Numbered from the stretch's first letter, positions 17,311 to 26,722 are shown. The stretch is 64,000 nt of DNA from QWHO01 sp021404945 (GCA_963169765.1 CAUJEN010000048.1:1-64000); one strand, 5' to 3'. Translations and numbers: made by a program. The notes: generated by a model not told the origin, from the letters alone.

Positions 17311-17339
17311 GCGGGGATATGACCCGTGTCATACCCCGC
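17311..17339. promoter_or_regulatory. Imperfect palindrome between divergent genes
   Basis: GCGGGG-a-TATGAC pairs with GTCATACCCCGC, twelve pairs with one bulged A and a four-base CCGT loop. It lies between the P-loop operon and the cyclase gene. An operator or a 5' leader hairpin is plausible, and if so the ATG at 17319 inside it would not be the cyclase start. Confidence 0.5.
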
Positions 17340-17366
17340 TCAGGCCTCAGACGGCATGGTAGGATC

Positions 17367-19193
17367 GTGAGATCCGATCACGCTTATCGGCTGGCAGCCC
17401 TGGTCTGGTCGGCCCTGGTGGGGGTGGCACTGGGCTGGCTGCACCACTCGCGAGCCCTGGAGGCCCTCGAATTGCGGGCTCTGGACGGCCTGATGGCCGT
17501 GCGCTCAGAGCTCAAGGTGGACTCTCGGATCCGCATCGTGGAGCTGGACGAGGCCACCCTGGCCACGGTGGGCCTGCCCCAGGTGCTCTGGCGCCGCTCC
17601 TGCGCCCGGGTTGCGGCTGCCATGCTGGAGGGGGGGGCCAGGGTGGTCTTGTTGGACTCGCTCTTTCCTCGCTCCTGGCAAAACCTTCCCCCCGATAGCC
17701 CGCTGGCGCTGGAGCTGGACCAGGCGGACCTTGAGCTGGGCCAGGTGCTGCTCTCCGGCCAGGTGGTGCTGATCGACTTTGACCGTGGTCAGGCTCTCCC
17801 CCGACCGGGCTCGAGCGAGGTGCTCTACTATGCGGCCGATTCCCGGGGCAACGTGGCCCTGGCCAACCTGCTCACCGACCCCGACGGGGTCGTGCGCCGT
17901 CTGCCTCTTTACGCCGACCAGGCGGGCCGGGTGCGCTTCGTGGCGGGGCGACTGGCGGAACTGGCCGAAAAGGAGACCCTGAAGCTGGGGCCCGACCGGC
18001 TCAAGCTCAAAGACCTCAGCTTCCCAACCGAAGCGGGCAGCCTGCGGGTCAACTACCCCGGCCCCGGCGGGCTCACCTTCCCCAGCCTCTCCTTCGCCCG
18101 CCTGCTGCGCCGGGTCGAGGCGGGCGAGAAGCTCGGGGAGCTGTCGGGCAGCATCGTCTTGATCGGTCCGGGGGCGCTGCAGTTCCAGGACTTCGTCACC
18201 ACCCCCATCGACCGGTTTCGTGGCCGCCACACAGCCGGGGTGGAGGTGCACGCGGCCGGGCTGAATACCCTGCTCACCGCAGCGCCCATCCGGCGAGCTT
18301 CGGCCGGCCTGGCCTTCGCCCTGGTGCTGGGTCTGGGAGTGCTGGGCGGACTCTGGTCCACCTATCCTTCACTACGCCTGGCCACCCTGGGCCTGGCCCT
18401 CTCGCTACTGGCCCTGACCGCGTTGACCATGGCTCTCTTGAGCCAGGGACTGTGGATCCCGCTGTCCACGGGCAGCCTCAGCCTGGGGGGCGGCTGGCTG
18501 ATCGACCTGGGCTGGCGCCAGGCCACCCTGGAGCGCAGTCGCCGCCAGCTCAAGCGCATCTTCGGGCGCTTCGTCTCGCCCCAGGTGATGCAAACCCTGC
18601 TCGAGCAGCCCGCCAACCTGGCCCTGGGAGGCCGTCGGGCCCGCATCACGGTGCTCTTCTGCGACATCAACAACTTCACCCCGACCTGCGAGGGGCGCCC
18701 TCCCGAGGAAGTGATCACCATGCTCAACCGCTTCTTTCAGGCCATGGTGGAGGTCATCTTCGCCCACGGAGGCACGGTCAAGCAGTTCGCCGGCGACGAG
18801 ATCATGGTGCTCTACGGGGCACCCGAGCCGGTCGAGGACCACGCCGCCCGGGCCGTGCGCACGGCCCTGGCCATGGTGGCCCGGCTCAAGGAGATGCGCG
18901 AGCAAGCCCGCGAGACCGGGTTCTACGAGGTCAAGATCGGCATCCACACGGGCGACGTGGTGGTCGGCAACGTGGGCTCGGAGCAGCGCTCAGAATACGC
19001 CGCCGTGGGCGATCCGGTCAACCTGGCCGCCCGCATCGAGTCGCTGGCCAAGAGCCTGGGGGCGGTCATCCTGGTCAGCGACGTGACCCGGCACGAGGCC
19101 GGTCTCGGACAACTGCGCTGGCGCTCGCTGGGACTTCATCACTTCAAGGGAAAACAGCAAGAAATGCAGGTTTGGGAGGTCGAGCAGCCATGA
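17367..19193 (+). CDS. CHASE2-domain adenylate cyclase
   Basis: 608 residues from GTG 17367 (TAGGA just upstream); an ATG at 17319 lies inside a palindrome and would add 16 residues. One N-terminal membrane helix is followed by an extracytoplasmic CHASE2 domain (to about 300), three further helices (about 310-385), and a class III cyclase domain. The catalytic metal residues are Asp433 in VLFCDINNF and Asp477 in FAGDEIM. Lys in GGTVKQFAGD fits the ATP-specifying position, so cAMP rather than cGMP is expected. It should sense something outside the membrane. The stop overlaps the start of a secreted partner (ATGA). Confidence 0.88.
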   Translation: MRSDHAYRLAALVWSALVGVALGWLHHSRALEALELRALDGLMAVRSELKVDSRIRIVELDEATLATVGLPQVLWRRSCARVAAAMLEGGARVVLLDSLFPRSWQNLPPDSPLALELDQADLELGQVLLSGQVVLIDFDRGQALPRPGSSEVLYYAADSRGNVALANLLTDPDGVVRRLPLYADQAGRVRFVAGRLAELAEKETLKLGPDRLKLKDLSFPTEAGSLRVNYPGPGGLTFPSLSFARLLRRVEAGEKLGELSGSIVLIGPGALQFQDFVTTPIDRFRGRHTAGVEVHAAGLNTLLTAAPIRRASAGLAFALVLGLGVLGGLWSTYPSLRLATLGLALSLLALTALTMALLSQGLWIPLSTGSLSLGGGWLIDLGWRQATLERSRRQLKRIFGRFVSPQVMQTLLEQPANLALGGRRARITVLFCDINNFTPTCEGRPPEEVITMLNRFFQAMVEVIFAHGGTVKQFAGDEIMVLYGAPEPVEDHAARAVRTALAMVARLKEMREQARETGFYEVKIGIHTGDVVVGNVGSEQRSEYAAVGDPVNLAARIESLAKSLGAVILVSDVTRHEAGLGQLRWRSLGLHHFKGKQQEMQVWEVEQP

Positions 19194-20083
19194 GATACGT
19201 GATCCTGGTTTTGCTGGCGGTGGCAGTCGTGGGAGCTGCCCAGCGCGTGGCCGTGCTCACCGACGTGAGCGGCAACGTCTATTTGTCCGGCCCGGCCGGA
19301 CGCACACCGGTCAAGCTGCTGCGAGTGCTGGAAGCGGGCCAACAGCTCGAGCTCGACCCGGGAGCCCGCGTCGCGCTGGCCTGCTACTCGGATGGGCGGA
19401 CCGATCGGGCCACCGGCCCCTGTCGCCTGGAGGTCACCGCGGACCGAACGCTGCTCGTGGAGGGCTCGCCCGGTCAACTCAAGAGCCTGCCCCCCAGCCA
19501 TTCCAGGGCCCTGGTTCCGCGAGGCGAGAATCTCGAGCGGCTCGGTGGAAGCATGCAGGCTTACCTGGATGTCAACAAGGTCTCGATCCCTCCCCCGTTC
19601 CTCTCCCAGATGGGGGTCGTTTTCTCGGGCCAGAAGCGCTTCCTCAGCCCTCCTTTGTTCCGGATCAAGGCCACGAGCCCGTCCCAACTGAAGATCGTCG
19701 ATCAGACCGGAAAGGTGCTCTGGACGAAGAGAACCGACAGGGCCCAGGTGCGGGGTCCCAAACTTGCCCCGGGCCGCTACACCATCAAGGCGGTGGACGA
19801 GGGAGGCGTCGAGAGCGAGCTGCCCTTCCAGGTGCTCACGGCCTCAGAGTCGGAAGAGGTTGGCCTGGCTCGCAAGGATGCCAACGCCGCCCTCAAGGCG
19901 CGCAAGGACGATCTGTCGCCCCACCTGCTGCTGATCGGGGTCTACCTTGAGCAGGGGCTGCTCGGCGAGGCCTGGGACGAAGCAGCGAAGGTCTCCCGCA
20001 AGCGCCCCGACGACCCTCAATCCAAGGCTCTGGTGCGCAGCGTGAGCGACCTGTTGTGGCCGAGCCCGGTCTTGCCCCGTTAA
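19190..20083 (+). CDS. Secreted FecR-like protein coupled to the cyclase
   Basis: 297 residues beginning at the ATG that overlaps the cyclase stop. A signal peptide (MRYVILVLLAVAVVGAAQ) precedes RVAVLTDVSGNVYLSGP and AGQQLELDPGARVALACYSDGR, a pattern seen in FecR-like and related beta-rich periplasmic domains. The middle holds an Ig-like strand pattern (PPLFRIKATSPSQLKIVDQTGKVLW, ending LAPGRYTIKAVDEGG), and the C-terminus is helical and TPR-like (LLIGVYLEQGLLGEAWDEAAKV). Translational coupling to a CHASE2 cyclase suggests that it contacts or tunes the sensor domain outside the membrane. That role is inferred. Confidence 0.7.
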   Translation: MRYVILVLLAVAVVGAAQRVAVLTDVSGNVYLSGPAGRTPVKLLRVLEAGQQLELDPGARVALACYSDGRTDRATGPCRLEVTADRTLLVEGSPGQLKSLPPSHSRALVPRGENLERLGGSMQAYLDVNKVSIPPPFLSQMGVVFSGQKRFLSPPLFRIKATSPSQLKIVDQTGKVLWTKRTDRAQVRGPKLAPGRYTIKAVDEGGVESELPFQVLTASESEEVGLARKDANAALKARKDDLSPHLLLIGVYLEQGLLGEAWDEAAKVSRKRPDDPQSKALVRSVSDLLWPSPVLPR

Positions 20084-20376
20084 GTGTCAACTCATGGCTG
20101 GCGACTCTTCCTCGAGCCGAGTTGACACGCTCGGTGTCAGCTCATGAGCAGACGTTGAGGCTGTCTACCTTTCCCGACCGGAGTTGACACGCTCGGTGTC
20201 AGCTCATGAGCAGACGCGTAGGCTGTCTACCTTTCCCGAGCGGAGTTGACACGCTCGGTGTCAGCTCATGAGCAGACGCGGAGGCTGTCTACTTTTCCCG
20301 ACCGGAGTTGACACGCTCGGTGTCAGCTCATGAGCAGACGCGGAGGCTGTCTACTTTTCCCGACCGGAGTTGACAC
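20084..20376. repeat. 62-bp tandem array of hairpin repeats
   Basis: Four units with an exact 62-base period start at 20134, 20196, 20258 and 20320, preceded by a shorter related unit at 20084-20128. Each begins GTGTCAGCTC and ends GAGTTGACAC, so its ends can pair. Consecutive units are joined by GCTCG, making a 25-base near-palindrome at each junction. The 37 bases between are almost identical from unit to unit, differing at a few positions. The array begins at the stop of the cyclase partner gene and ends about 45 bases before the next start. Confidence 0.9.
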
Positions 20377-20420
20377 TAGAGGGCGGAGGTGGGCGAGAGC
20401 CCGGTCCCGAAGCCGCTGCG

Positions 20421-22238
20421 GTGATCACCCTGCAAGACCCCCGCTTTCTGAACAACCTCCCCACCCGCTGGCCAGATGTCATCGGCGCCGCTCCCTCCCT
20501 GGAGGAGGGCCTGGTCGAGCTGCGAGCCCACTATGCCGGCCTGAACGCCTCCCTGCGAAGGCTGCTCAATCGCATTCGCAACACCGAGTCGGCCGGCATC
20601 GACCCGCTGGCCCGGGCCGTGGCCGAGCTCGATCCCGAGAGCCCCCTGGGATTGCCGGGCTACCGTGAGGTGCGCCGCCAGCTCGAAGCCCTGGTGGGGC
20701 GCTGCACCGAGCTCCTCCGCGAGGTACCCCTGAGCACCGAGGAGTGGCTGCGCCACATCGCGGTGGTGGTCAAGACTTTCGAGCTGGCCCACGCCACCGC
20801 CGGTAACTTCTGCGATCCGGGACCGCGGGCCCGGCTGGGCGAGACCTTCATCCCCTTCGACGAGCCTGGCAACGTGCTCGACCAGACCAACCTGGTCTAC
20901 TACCGCCTGCGCGGCTCCACCATCTACGAGGACTTCATCACCGCCGTCAGCCACGATCCATTGCAGGCTCAGGCCGACGCCATGCGTTTCTGCTCGCAGG
21001 TCGGCTCTCTGCCAGACCCCCTGCGGGTGCTGGAGGTAGGCGTGGGCGGCGGCCAGTACGCGGCCGACTTCCGGGCCGATTGCGCGCGCCGCCTGGGCCG
21101 CCCGGTGCACTACTGCATGGGCGACATCTCGCCCGCCATGCTCAAAGACGCCCTGGCCCACAGCCCCACCTCGCGCGACATCGAGGTGCTGGGGCTGGAC
21201 GAGCTCAATCGCCTGGCCCCCTATGCCTTGCAGCGCCACAACGAGCTCTTCACCGACCTGCCCTGCGCCGCTGTGCTCTATGCCGACAAGCAGGGCAAGC
21301 TGTATCGCGCCACCGCGCGGGGCACCTTCCCCGAGGCCCTGTTGACCCCCGAGGTGAGCGCCGAGCAACTGCACGCCTGGCTCACGGCCGGCGAGCTCGA
21401 GCCGCTGGGACGCTTCGGGGTGCAGACGCTGGAGCACGTCGACTGGGAGGTGCGCTTTGAGCCCTTCGAGTGCGACGATCCGGCCCTCAAGGGTCTGTCG
21501 GACGTGCTCTTCTCCTACCAGAACGGTCCGGCCCGCTTTTTCCGCGAGTCGCTCGAGCGGGCCCACTACCTGCGCATCGTGGACTACGGCATTCCCGACC
21601 TGAGCGGCGCGGCACGCAGCTACGAGGAGGCGGTGCAGGTCATCCGCCGATACGGCGCCTCGGCGACCCGCGACCTGCTCTTCGACATGTTCGCCCGCAT
21701 CGCCCAGGAGGCCGGTCGCCCGGCCCGGGTGGTGCGGCTTGAGCAGTTCGTGGCCGAGACCACCGGCCAGCACCCGGTCTTCCTGCGTCTCTTGGCCGGC
21801 GTAGAGGGCACCAGCCGGGTCTCGCGGGTGGTCAGTGGCCCGGCCGCTCCCTTCCCGCTCAAGTCGCTGCGCCACTTCGAGGAGATCGCCCGCCTGGAGG
21901 GCACATTCGGGGACTATGCCGCCTTCCTCGACCGACTGCAGCAGCAGGGCTGGGTCCGTCTCAGCATGCCAGGGGTGGACTGGCCGCAAGTCAGCTCCAA
22001 CCTGGAGAAGCTGGCCATCGACCTGGACTTCGAGGTCAACGCCATCTTCCGCAGGCCGGCCATCGAGCTGCTCAAGGACCACGTTCCCTGGTTCACCGAC
22101 GAGCCGCTCAAGCAAAGGCTGGCCGCCGAGCTGGTCGAGCTGGGGTTCGCCCAGGAGCCGGTGCTGCAGGAGCTGCGCAACCCGACCTTCGGACGCTTCT
22201 GGGTGCTCGAGGTGGGGCCAGAGGGCAGCTCGCTCTGA
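20421..22238 (+). CDS. SAM-dependent methyltransferase-like protein, possibly MidA-related
   Basis: 605 residues from GTG 20421; the frame opens earlier inside the tandem repeat, which I rejected. A Rossmann motif LRVLEVGVGGGQYAADF near residues 203-219 with a following GDISPAML fits a class I SAM methyltransferase. The stretch VLFSYQNGPARFF and LRIVDYGIPDLS further on resembles MidA/NDUFAF7 proteins, which methylate arginine on respiratory complex I, but the match is partial. The first 180 and last 200 residues are unassigned and helical. Whether the repeat array upstream controls it is unknown. Confidence 0.6.
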   Translation: MITLQDPRFLNNLPTRWPDVIGAAPSLEEGLVELRAHYAGLNASLRRLLNRIRNTESAGIDPLARAVAELDPESPLGLPGYREVRRQLEALVGRCTELLREVPLSTEEWLRHIAVVVKTFELAHATAGNFCDPGPRARLGETFIPFDEPGNVLDQTNLVYYRLRGSTIYEDFITAVSHDPLQAQADAMRFCSQVGSLPDPLRVLEVGVGGGQYAADFRADCARRLGRPVHYCMGDISPAMLKDALAHSPTSRDIEVLGLDELNRLAPYALQRHNELFTDLPCAAVLYADKQGKLYRATARGTFPEALLTPEVSAEQLHAWLTAGELEPLGRFGVQTLEHVDWEVRFEPFECDDPALKGLSDVLFSYQNGPARFFRESLERAHYLRIVDYGIPDLSGAARSYEEAVQVIRRYGASATRDLLFDMFARIAQEAGRPARVVRLEQFVAETTGQHPVFLRLLAGVEGTSRVSRVVSGPAAPFPLKSLRHFEEIARLEGTFGDYAAFLDRLQQQGWVRLSMPGVDWPQVSSNLEKLAIDLDFEVNAIFRRPAIELLKDHVPWFTDEPLKQRLAAELVELGFAQEPVLQELRNPTFGRFWVLEVGPEGSSL

Positions 22239-22260
22239 GCTTCTTCGCGCCGCGCCAGGG

Positions 22261-22755
22261 TCAGCCCAGGACCAGCAAAGCCTCGGCCGCGCCGATGCGA
22301 TAGCCGGCCACGAAGGCCTCCTGCACCAGGGAGCGATAATCCTCGGCCTGATCGCTGCGAGCATAGAGCGCGCGTCCCCGCTCCTGCTCGGCGGCCAGCG
22401 TCCGCTGCAGGGCCGGCTTGCCCTGCTGGTGCATCTCCCGGCGCAGCTCCTCGGCCTGCCCGGCGATGCCGTCGCGCAGCTCCACCGAGCGCAGCGCCCA
22501 GGCGGTCATGGCTCCAAAGCAGCCGGCCGTCAGCCCGCCTTCCAGGAAGGCCAGGGCCGTCTCGCGGGCCTGCTCGGGCAGCTCGGGGCGCGACCTGATC
22601 TCGTCCAGCGCCTGCTGGCCGCCCTCCAGCGTCTGCTCCACGATGTCCTGGAAGACCGGCTCCCACTGCTGGCGGTCTTCCTTGAGCATGTCGATGAGGC
22701 CGGGGGCCGAGCTCTTGACCTCCTGGTAGAGGTCGTTGACGGGCTGGATGCGCAT
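22261..22755 (-). CDS. Small helical protein, unknown function
   Basis: 164 residues, ATG at 22755 (MRIQPVNDLY). A longer open frame extends upstream but overlaps the divergent cyclase gene and was not used. The protein is mainly helical and charged, with two hydrophobic alanine/glycine-rich patches (TALAFLEGGLTAGCFGAMTAWAL split by a bend near residues 66-88, and FVAGYRIGAAEALLVL at the end). It is convergent with the methyltransferase-like gene (22-base gap) and divergent from the large cyclase gene. I recognise no family. Confidence 0.6.
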   Translation of the reverse strand: MRIQPVNDLYQEVKSSAPGLIDMLKEDRQQWEPVFQDIVEQTLEGGQQALDEIRSRPELPEQARETALAFLEGGLTAGCFGAMTAWALRSVELRDGIAGQAEELRREMHQQGKPALQRTLAAEQERGRALYARSDQAEDYRSLVQEAFVAGYRIGAAEALLVLG

Positions 22756-22860
22756 GAGCGAAGGGTAGCACGCCCCCCGGCCGGGGGATGTATCGGGTTT
22801 GTTGCGGTTCGGGCGACCGACGGGACAGGGGCCGCTCGGAGCGAGCGAGAAACGGACCCA

Positions 22861-25800
22861 ATGGACCGGCTGGCCAGCTTCGTTCCCCCCCTGCTGGCCG
22901 GCCGTCCCGCCGGCCAGCCCTGGCTGGACCGCTTTCCGGCCGCCGTTCTGCTGGCCGACCTGTGCGGCTTTACCCGGCTGGCCGAAGAGCTGGCCCGGCA
23001 GGGCCCCGACGGGGCCGAGCGGCTTTCGGCCCTGCTCGACCGCTACTTCGAGCAGCTCTTCGAGATCTTTCACCGGCACGGCGGACAGGTGGTCAAGATC
23101 GCCGGGGACGCTCCCATCGTGGCCTTTCCCGGACCCCTGTCGGAGGCCGTGCCCCGGGCCGCCGCCTGTGCCCTGGAAGCGGCTGCCCTGAGCCAGGACG
23201 GCCTGACCCTGCGACTGGGTCTCGGGGCCGGCGAAGCGGTGCTGGCCGGGGTGGGAGGCCACCGGGGCCGCTGGGAGTTCGTGCTGGCCGGCGAGCCCCT
23301 GGAGCAGGCCTCCAGCGCCGAGCGGCTGGCCCAACCGGGCCAGGTGACCGTGGCCGAGCCCGTCTGGGCCTTCTTGCCCGACGCCAGGCGGGAGGGCCCA
23401 CGCCTGCTCGAATCCCCCCCTGTCCCCTGGCTGGCCGAGTCCGCAGCCCCTGGCGAGGAGCTGCAGGCCTACCTCAGCTCGGCCGTGCTCGACCGGCTCC
23501 AGACCAGCGACGCCTGGCTGGCCGAGTTGCGACCCGTCTCGGTGCTCTTCTTATGCTTGCGCAAGCTCGACTACCAGGCCGCCAATGTGCTTGAGAGGTT
23601 GCACCAGGCCGTGCTGCAATCCCAGCAGGTGCTCGAGAGCGAGGAGGCCAGTCTCATCCAGTGCCTGATGGACGACAAGGGCACCATCCTCTTGGCCGCT
23701 TTCGGCGTGCCTCGCTCGCACCCCGACGACGCCCTGCGGGCCATCCGGGCCGGCCTGGAGCTGGCCCCGCTGGGCTCCATCGGAATTGCGACCGGGCGGG
23801 TTTTCTGCGGTATTCGCGGCAGCCCCCGGCGGCGCGAGTACTGCCTGATCGGCGATCGGGTCAATCTGGCCGCCCGCTTGATGCAGAAGGGCGATGCTCT
23901 GTGCGATCCCGAGACGGCCCGCCTGGTCCGCGACCGGGTGCAATTCGAGCAACTCGAGCCCATCGCGCTCAAGGGCAAGAGCCAGACCATCGCGCCCCAC
24001 CGGCCCCTCGGGCTCAGCGACAGTCCTTCCGCCAGCGCGCCCCTGGTGGGACGAAAAAGGGAGCGACAGCAGCTCGAAAGGCTGCTCGACGGGCCTGGCA
24101 AGCTTCTGCTCGAGGGGGAGCCGGGGCTGGGGAAGTCGCGGCTGGTTCAGGACCTGCTCGAGGAGTGCCCCCTGCCGGTGGTGCTGCTGCAGGCCGATCC
24201 GGTGGGCCAGGGCATTCCCGGCTCGGTCTTCCGAGAGCTCGACCGGCCCGACCGGGATTGGCTCGAGCGCCATCCGCTGGCCCCTCTGGCTGCCGAGCTG
24301 GCGGGCCAGAGCTTCAGCGACAATGCCGCTACCCGGAGTCTGACGGGAGCGGCCCGCGGCGAGGCGTTGCGCGAGCTGCTACTCGACCTGACCGATCACT
24401 GGGCCAACCAGAGCTATCTGGTGATCGTGGAGGACGCCCACTGGCTGGACTCGGTCTCGCGCGGAGTGCTGATGCAAGCTCCCGGGCGACTGCTGCTGGT
24501 GGCCCGCCCGGGCCACGGGCTGGATGGTCTCGAGCGTCTGGGGCTCGATCCGCTGGACGAGGAGGCCATCCTGGCCCTGGCCCGAGCCCGAACCGGAGCC
24601 CAGCAGCTGGACGCGCGCTTGCTGCGCCTGTTGCGAGAGAAGGCCGAGGGCAACCCCTTCTTCACCGAGGAGCTGCTGCTGGCCCTGGACGGTGCCGGGC
24701 TGCTCGAGCAAGAAGGAGAGACCCTGCGCCTCAAAGGCGAGCCCGAGCTGCTGCAACTTCTGGATACCGTGGGAGGAGCCATCACCAGTCGCATCGACCG
24801 GCTTGAGCCGGCCCACCAGCTGGCCCTGAAAGTGGCCAGCGTGGTGGGGCGGATCTTCGCCCTGGCCATGGTGGCCGAGGTGCGCCCTGCCGAGGCAGCC
24901 AACGACAATCTGGAGGCGATCTTCGGGGAGCTTGACCGGCTCGAGCTGACCCCCCGCCTCGATACCGGCCGGCACGCCTTCAAGCACGCTTTGACCCGGG
25001 AAGCGGCTTACAATACCCTGCTCTATTCCCAGCGCCGCGAGCTGCACCGGGCGGTCGCCCAGCGCGAAATCGACCCGGTGCAACTCGCTCACCACTGGTG
25101 GGAGGCGGGGGAGCCCGAGCAGGCTTACCCCTACCTGGCCGAAGTGGGCGAGCGGGCTCTCCACCAGGGCGCCTTTCCCGAGGCGGCCGGCCTGCTGCGC
25201 CGGGCCCTGGAGGCGGCACCGCCGCAGGAGCGCGCTCGCCTGTCGCGACTCCTGGCCGAGGCCTGCTATGGAGCGGGCGACCTGGTCGAATGCCGCCGCC
25301 ACCTGGTCAGCTCTCTGGAGAGCAAAGGCTGCCGGGTGCCCCGCTCTCGCTCTTCGCTGTGGACGAGCCCCCACTGGTGGCAGTTCTGGCTCCTCGAGCG
25401 CCCCTTCTCGGTGCCGGGCCAGGCCGGTCGCAAGCTGGCCGACTGGTTCGACCGCTCTTCGGTTGCCGCACTGGCAGGCCCCACCGCCCGCCTGTGCGGC
25501 TGCCCGGCCGTCGCTCCTTCTGCGCAGATGGAGGCAGTGCTGGCCTGGGATCGCCTCACGATGGTGGAGGCTCTAGCCGGGGAGCTGGACCTGTCATTTC
25601 ACGCCGGAGGTGAGCTGGTGGCCCGGGCCGAGGCCCTGGGAGGCCCTTCCCCGGTGCTGGCCCGGGCCTATGCCATGATGGCCGCCGGCTGCTCCACCAC
25701 TCTGCCCTTGCCCCGCCTGGCTGACCTCTACCACAAGCACAGCCTGCAGCTGGCCCGAGAGCTGGGGGATCCGGTGCTGATGGCGCGGGTGCTCTACTGC

Positions 25801-26541
25801 CTGTCCACCGTGGCCATGAGCCGGGCCGACTGGACCGAAGCTGAGCTCATGCTCAAGGAAGCCCGCCAGCTCTCGATCGAGACCCGCGACGCCCGCCAGG
25901 CGGCCGAGTGCCAGGTCATTCTGGCCGACGTTCTCTACAGCCAGGGCAAGCTGCAAGCAGCCCTGGCCGCGGCCGACGAGGTGCTGATCGAAGGTCGCGC
26001 TCGCTGTGACCCCCAGCAAGAAGTGCACGCCCGCAATCTACGCTCGCTGGTGCTGAGCCTTTCGGGCCGCAGCGACGAGGCCCGGGCCTGCCTGGCCGAG
26101 GCCCGCCCCCTGGTGGAGGTGCGCGACGCCATCGGGGTGGCCAACTGGCGAGGCGCCTCGGCCCTGGCCGAAGGCCATCCCGCCGTGGCCCTTCCCCTGC
26201 TGCGCGGCGTCGACCGCCTTCCCTCACCCCACTGGTGCCGTCTGGGGGTCTTCTGGGCCAGCTATCTGGCCCTGCTGCGCGGAGAGTTGGCGCTGGGGGC
26301 GCGTGGGGCCCGCTACCTGCTCAACCGGGCCCGTTTCTTCCCACTCTGCGCCCCCGGGGCCTGGTTGTGCAACGGTCTGTGGCAGAGTCGAAGGGGGAAA
26401 GACGGTCGGCCCTCCCTGGAACGCAGCCTGGCCCTGGCCGAGGCGCAGCAAATGCCGCTGGAGGCGTCCCTGGCCGAGCACCACCTCGGCCGCGTCGCTC
26501 GGCTGGAGCTTGCGGTCGCAGGGGGCGGTCGCCCGGGTTGA
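22861..26541 (+). CDS. Tandem-cyclase / AAA ATPase / TPR protein, soluble-adenylyl-cyclase layout
   Basis: 1226 residues from ATG 22861. The first class III cyclase domain has metal residues Asp33 (LLADLCGFT) and Asp83 (VKIAGDAPI) and the ATP-type Lys. The second (about 225-370) keeps FGVPRSHPDDALRAIRAGLE and YCLIGDRVNLAARLM, but its first metal Asp is replaced (VLFLCLRKLD), so it looks non-catalytic. An STAND-type NTPase follows, with Walker A LEGEPGLGKSRL near 417-428 and Walker B IVEDAHWLDS near 520. The rest is helical TPR-like repeats. The C1-C2-NTPase-TPR order matches mammalian ADCY10. cAMP signalling from the cytoplasm is expected; the trigger is unknown. Confidence 0.85.
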   Translation: MDRLASFVPPLLAGRPAGQPWLDRFPAAVLLADLCGFTRLAEELARQGPDGAERLSALLDRYFEQLFEIFHRHGGQVVKIAGDAPIVAFPGPLSEAVPRAAACALEAAALSQDGLTLRLGLGAGEAVLAGVGGHRGRWEFVLAGEPLEQASSAERLAQPGQVTVAEPVWAFLPDARREGPRLLESPPVPWLAESAAPGEELQAYLSSAVLDRLQTSDAWLAELRPVSVLFLCLRKLDYQAANVLERLHQAVLQSQQVLESEEASLIQCLMDDKGTILLAAFGVPRSHPDDALRAIRAGLELAPLGSIGIATGRVFCGIRGSPRRREYCLIGDRVNLAARLMQKGDALCDPETARLVRDRVQFEQLEPIALKGKSQTIAPHRPLGLSDSPSASAPLVGRKRERQQLERLLDGPGKLLLEGEPGLGKSRLVQDLLEECPLPVVLLQADPVGQGIPGSVFRELDRPDRDWLERHPLAPLAAELAGQSFSDNAATRSLTGAARGEALRELLLDLTDHWANQSYLVIVEDAHWLDSVSRGVLMQAPGRLLLVARPGHGLDGLERLGLDPLDEEAILALARARTGAQQLDARLLRLLREKAEGNPFFTEELLLALDGAGLLEQEGETLRLKGEPELLQLLDTVGGAITSRIDRLEPAHQLALKVASVVGRIFALAMVAEVRPAEAANDNLEAIFGELDRLELTPRLDTGRHAFKHALTREAAYNTLLYSQRRELHRAVAQREIDPVQLAHHWWEAGEPEQAYPYLAEVGERALHQGAFPEAAGLLRRALEAAPPQERARLSRLLAEACYGAGDLVECRRHLVSSLESKGCRVPRSRSSLWTSPHWWQFWLLERPFSVPGQAGRKLADWFDRSSVAALAGPTARLCGCPAVAPSAQMEAVLAWDRLTMVEALAGELDLSFHAGGELVARAEALGGPSPVLARAYAMMAAGCSTTLPLPRLADLYHKHSLQLARELGDPVLMARVLYCLSTVAMSRADWTEAELMLKEARQLSIETRDARQAAECQVILADVLYSQGKLQAALAAADEVLIEGRARCDPQQEVHARNLRSLVLSLSGRSDEARACLAEARPLVEVRDAIGVANWRGASALAEGHPAVALPLLRGVDRLPSPHWCRLGVFWASYLALLRGELALGARGARYLLNRARFFPLCAPGAWLCNGLWQSRRGKDGRPSLERSLALAEAQQMPLEASLAEHHLGRVARLELAVAGGGRPG

Positions 26542-26722
26542 TGGCATTGGCCTGACCTGGGATGAGCGGCCTGCAACGCCCGACCTGCTCATGACGAGAG
26601 CGCATCCGGGCTGTTGTTCTGAGTTCGGGCGAGGTAGCCGCAGAGAGTCTGAATGGCCGTATGATGGGCTCTTCGACGTCTCCAATTTCGTTTGAGTTGC
26701 GCCCAGGTCGGGCGAAGCGCGC

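Noticed and set aside
20134..20376. CRISPR array
   Set aside because: The palindromic repeats are regularly spaced, but the sequences between them are nearly identical and no cas genes are present. It is a tandem repeat.
20370..20420. TTG start of the methyltransferase-like gene inside the repeat array
   Set aside because: It would encode a Gly/Pro-rich lead with no similarity to the domain. GTG 20421 is the better start.
21835..22860. Upstream extension of the large cyclase frame
   Set aside because: The frame is open but overlaps the methyltransferase-like gene and an antisense small gene, and it is compositionally odd. The cyclase domain starts naturally at ATG 22861.
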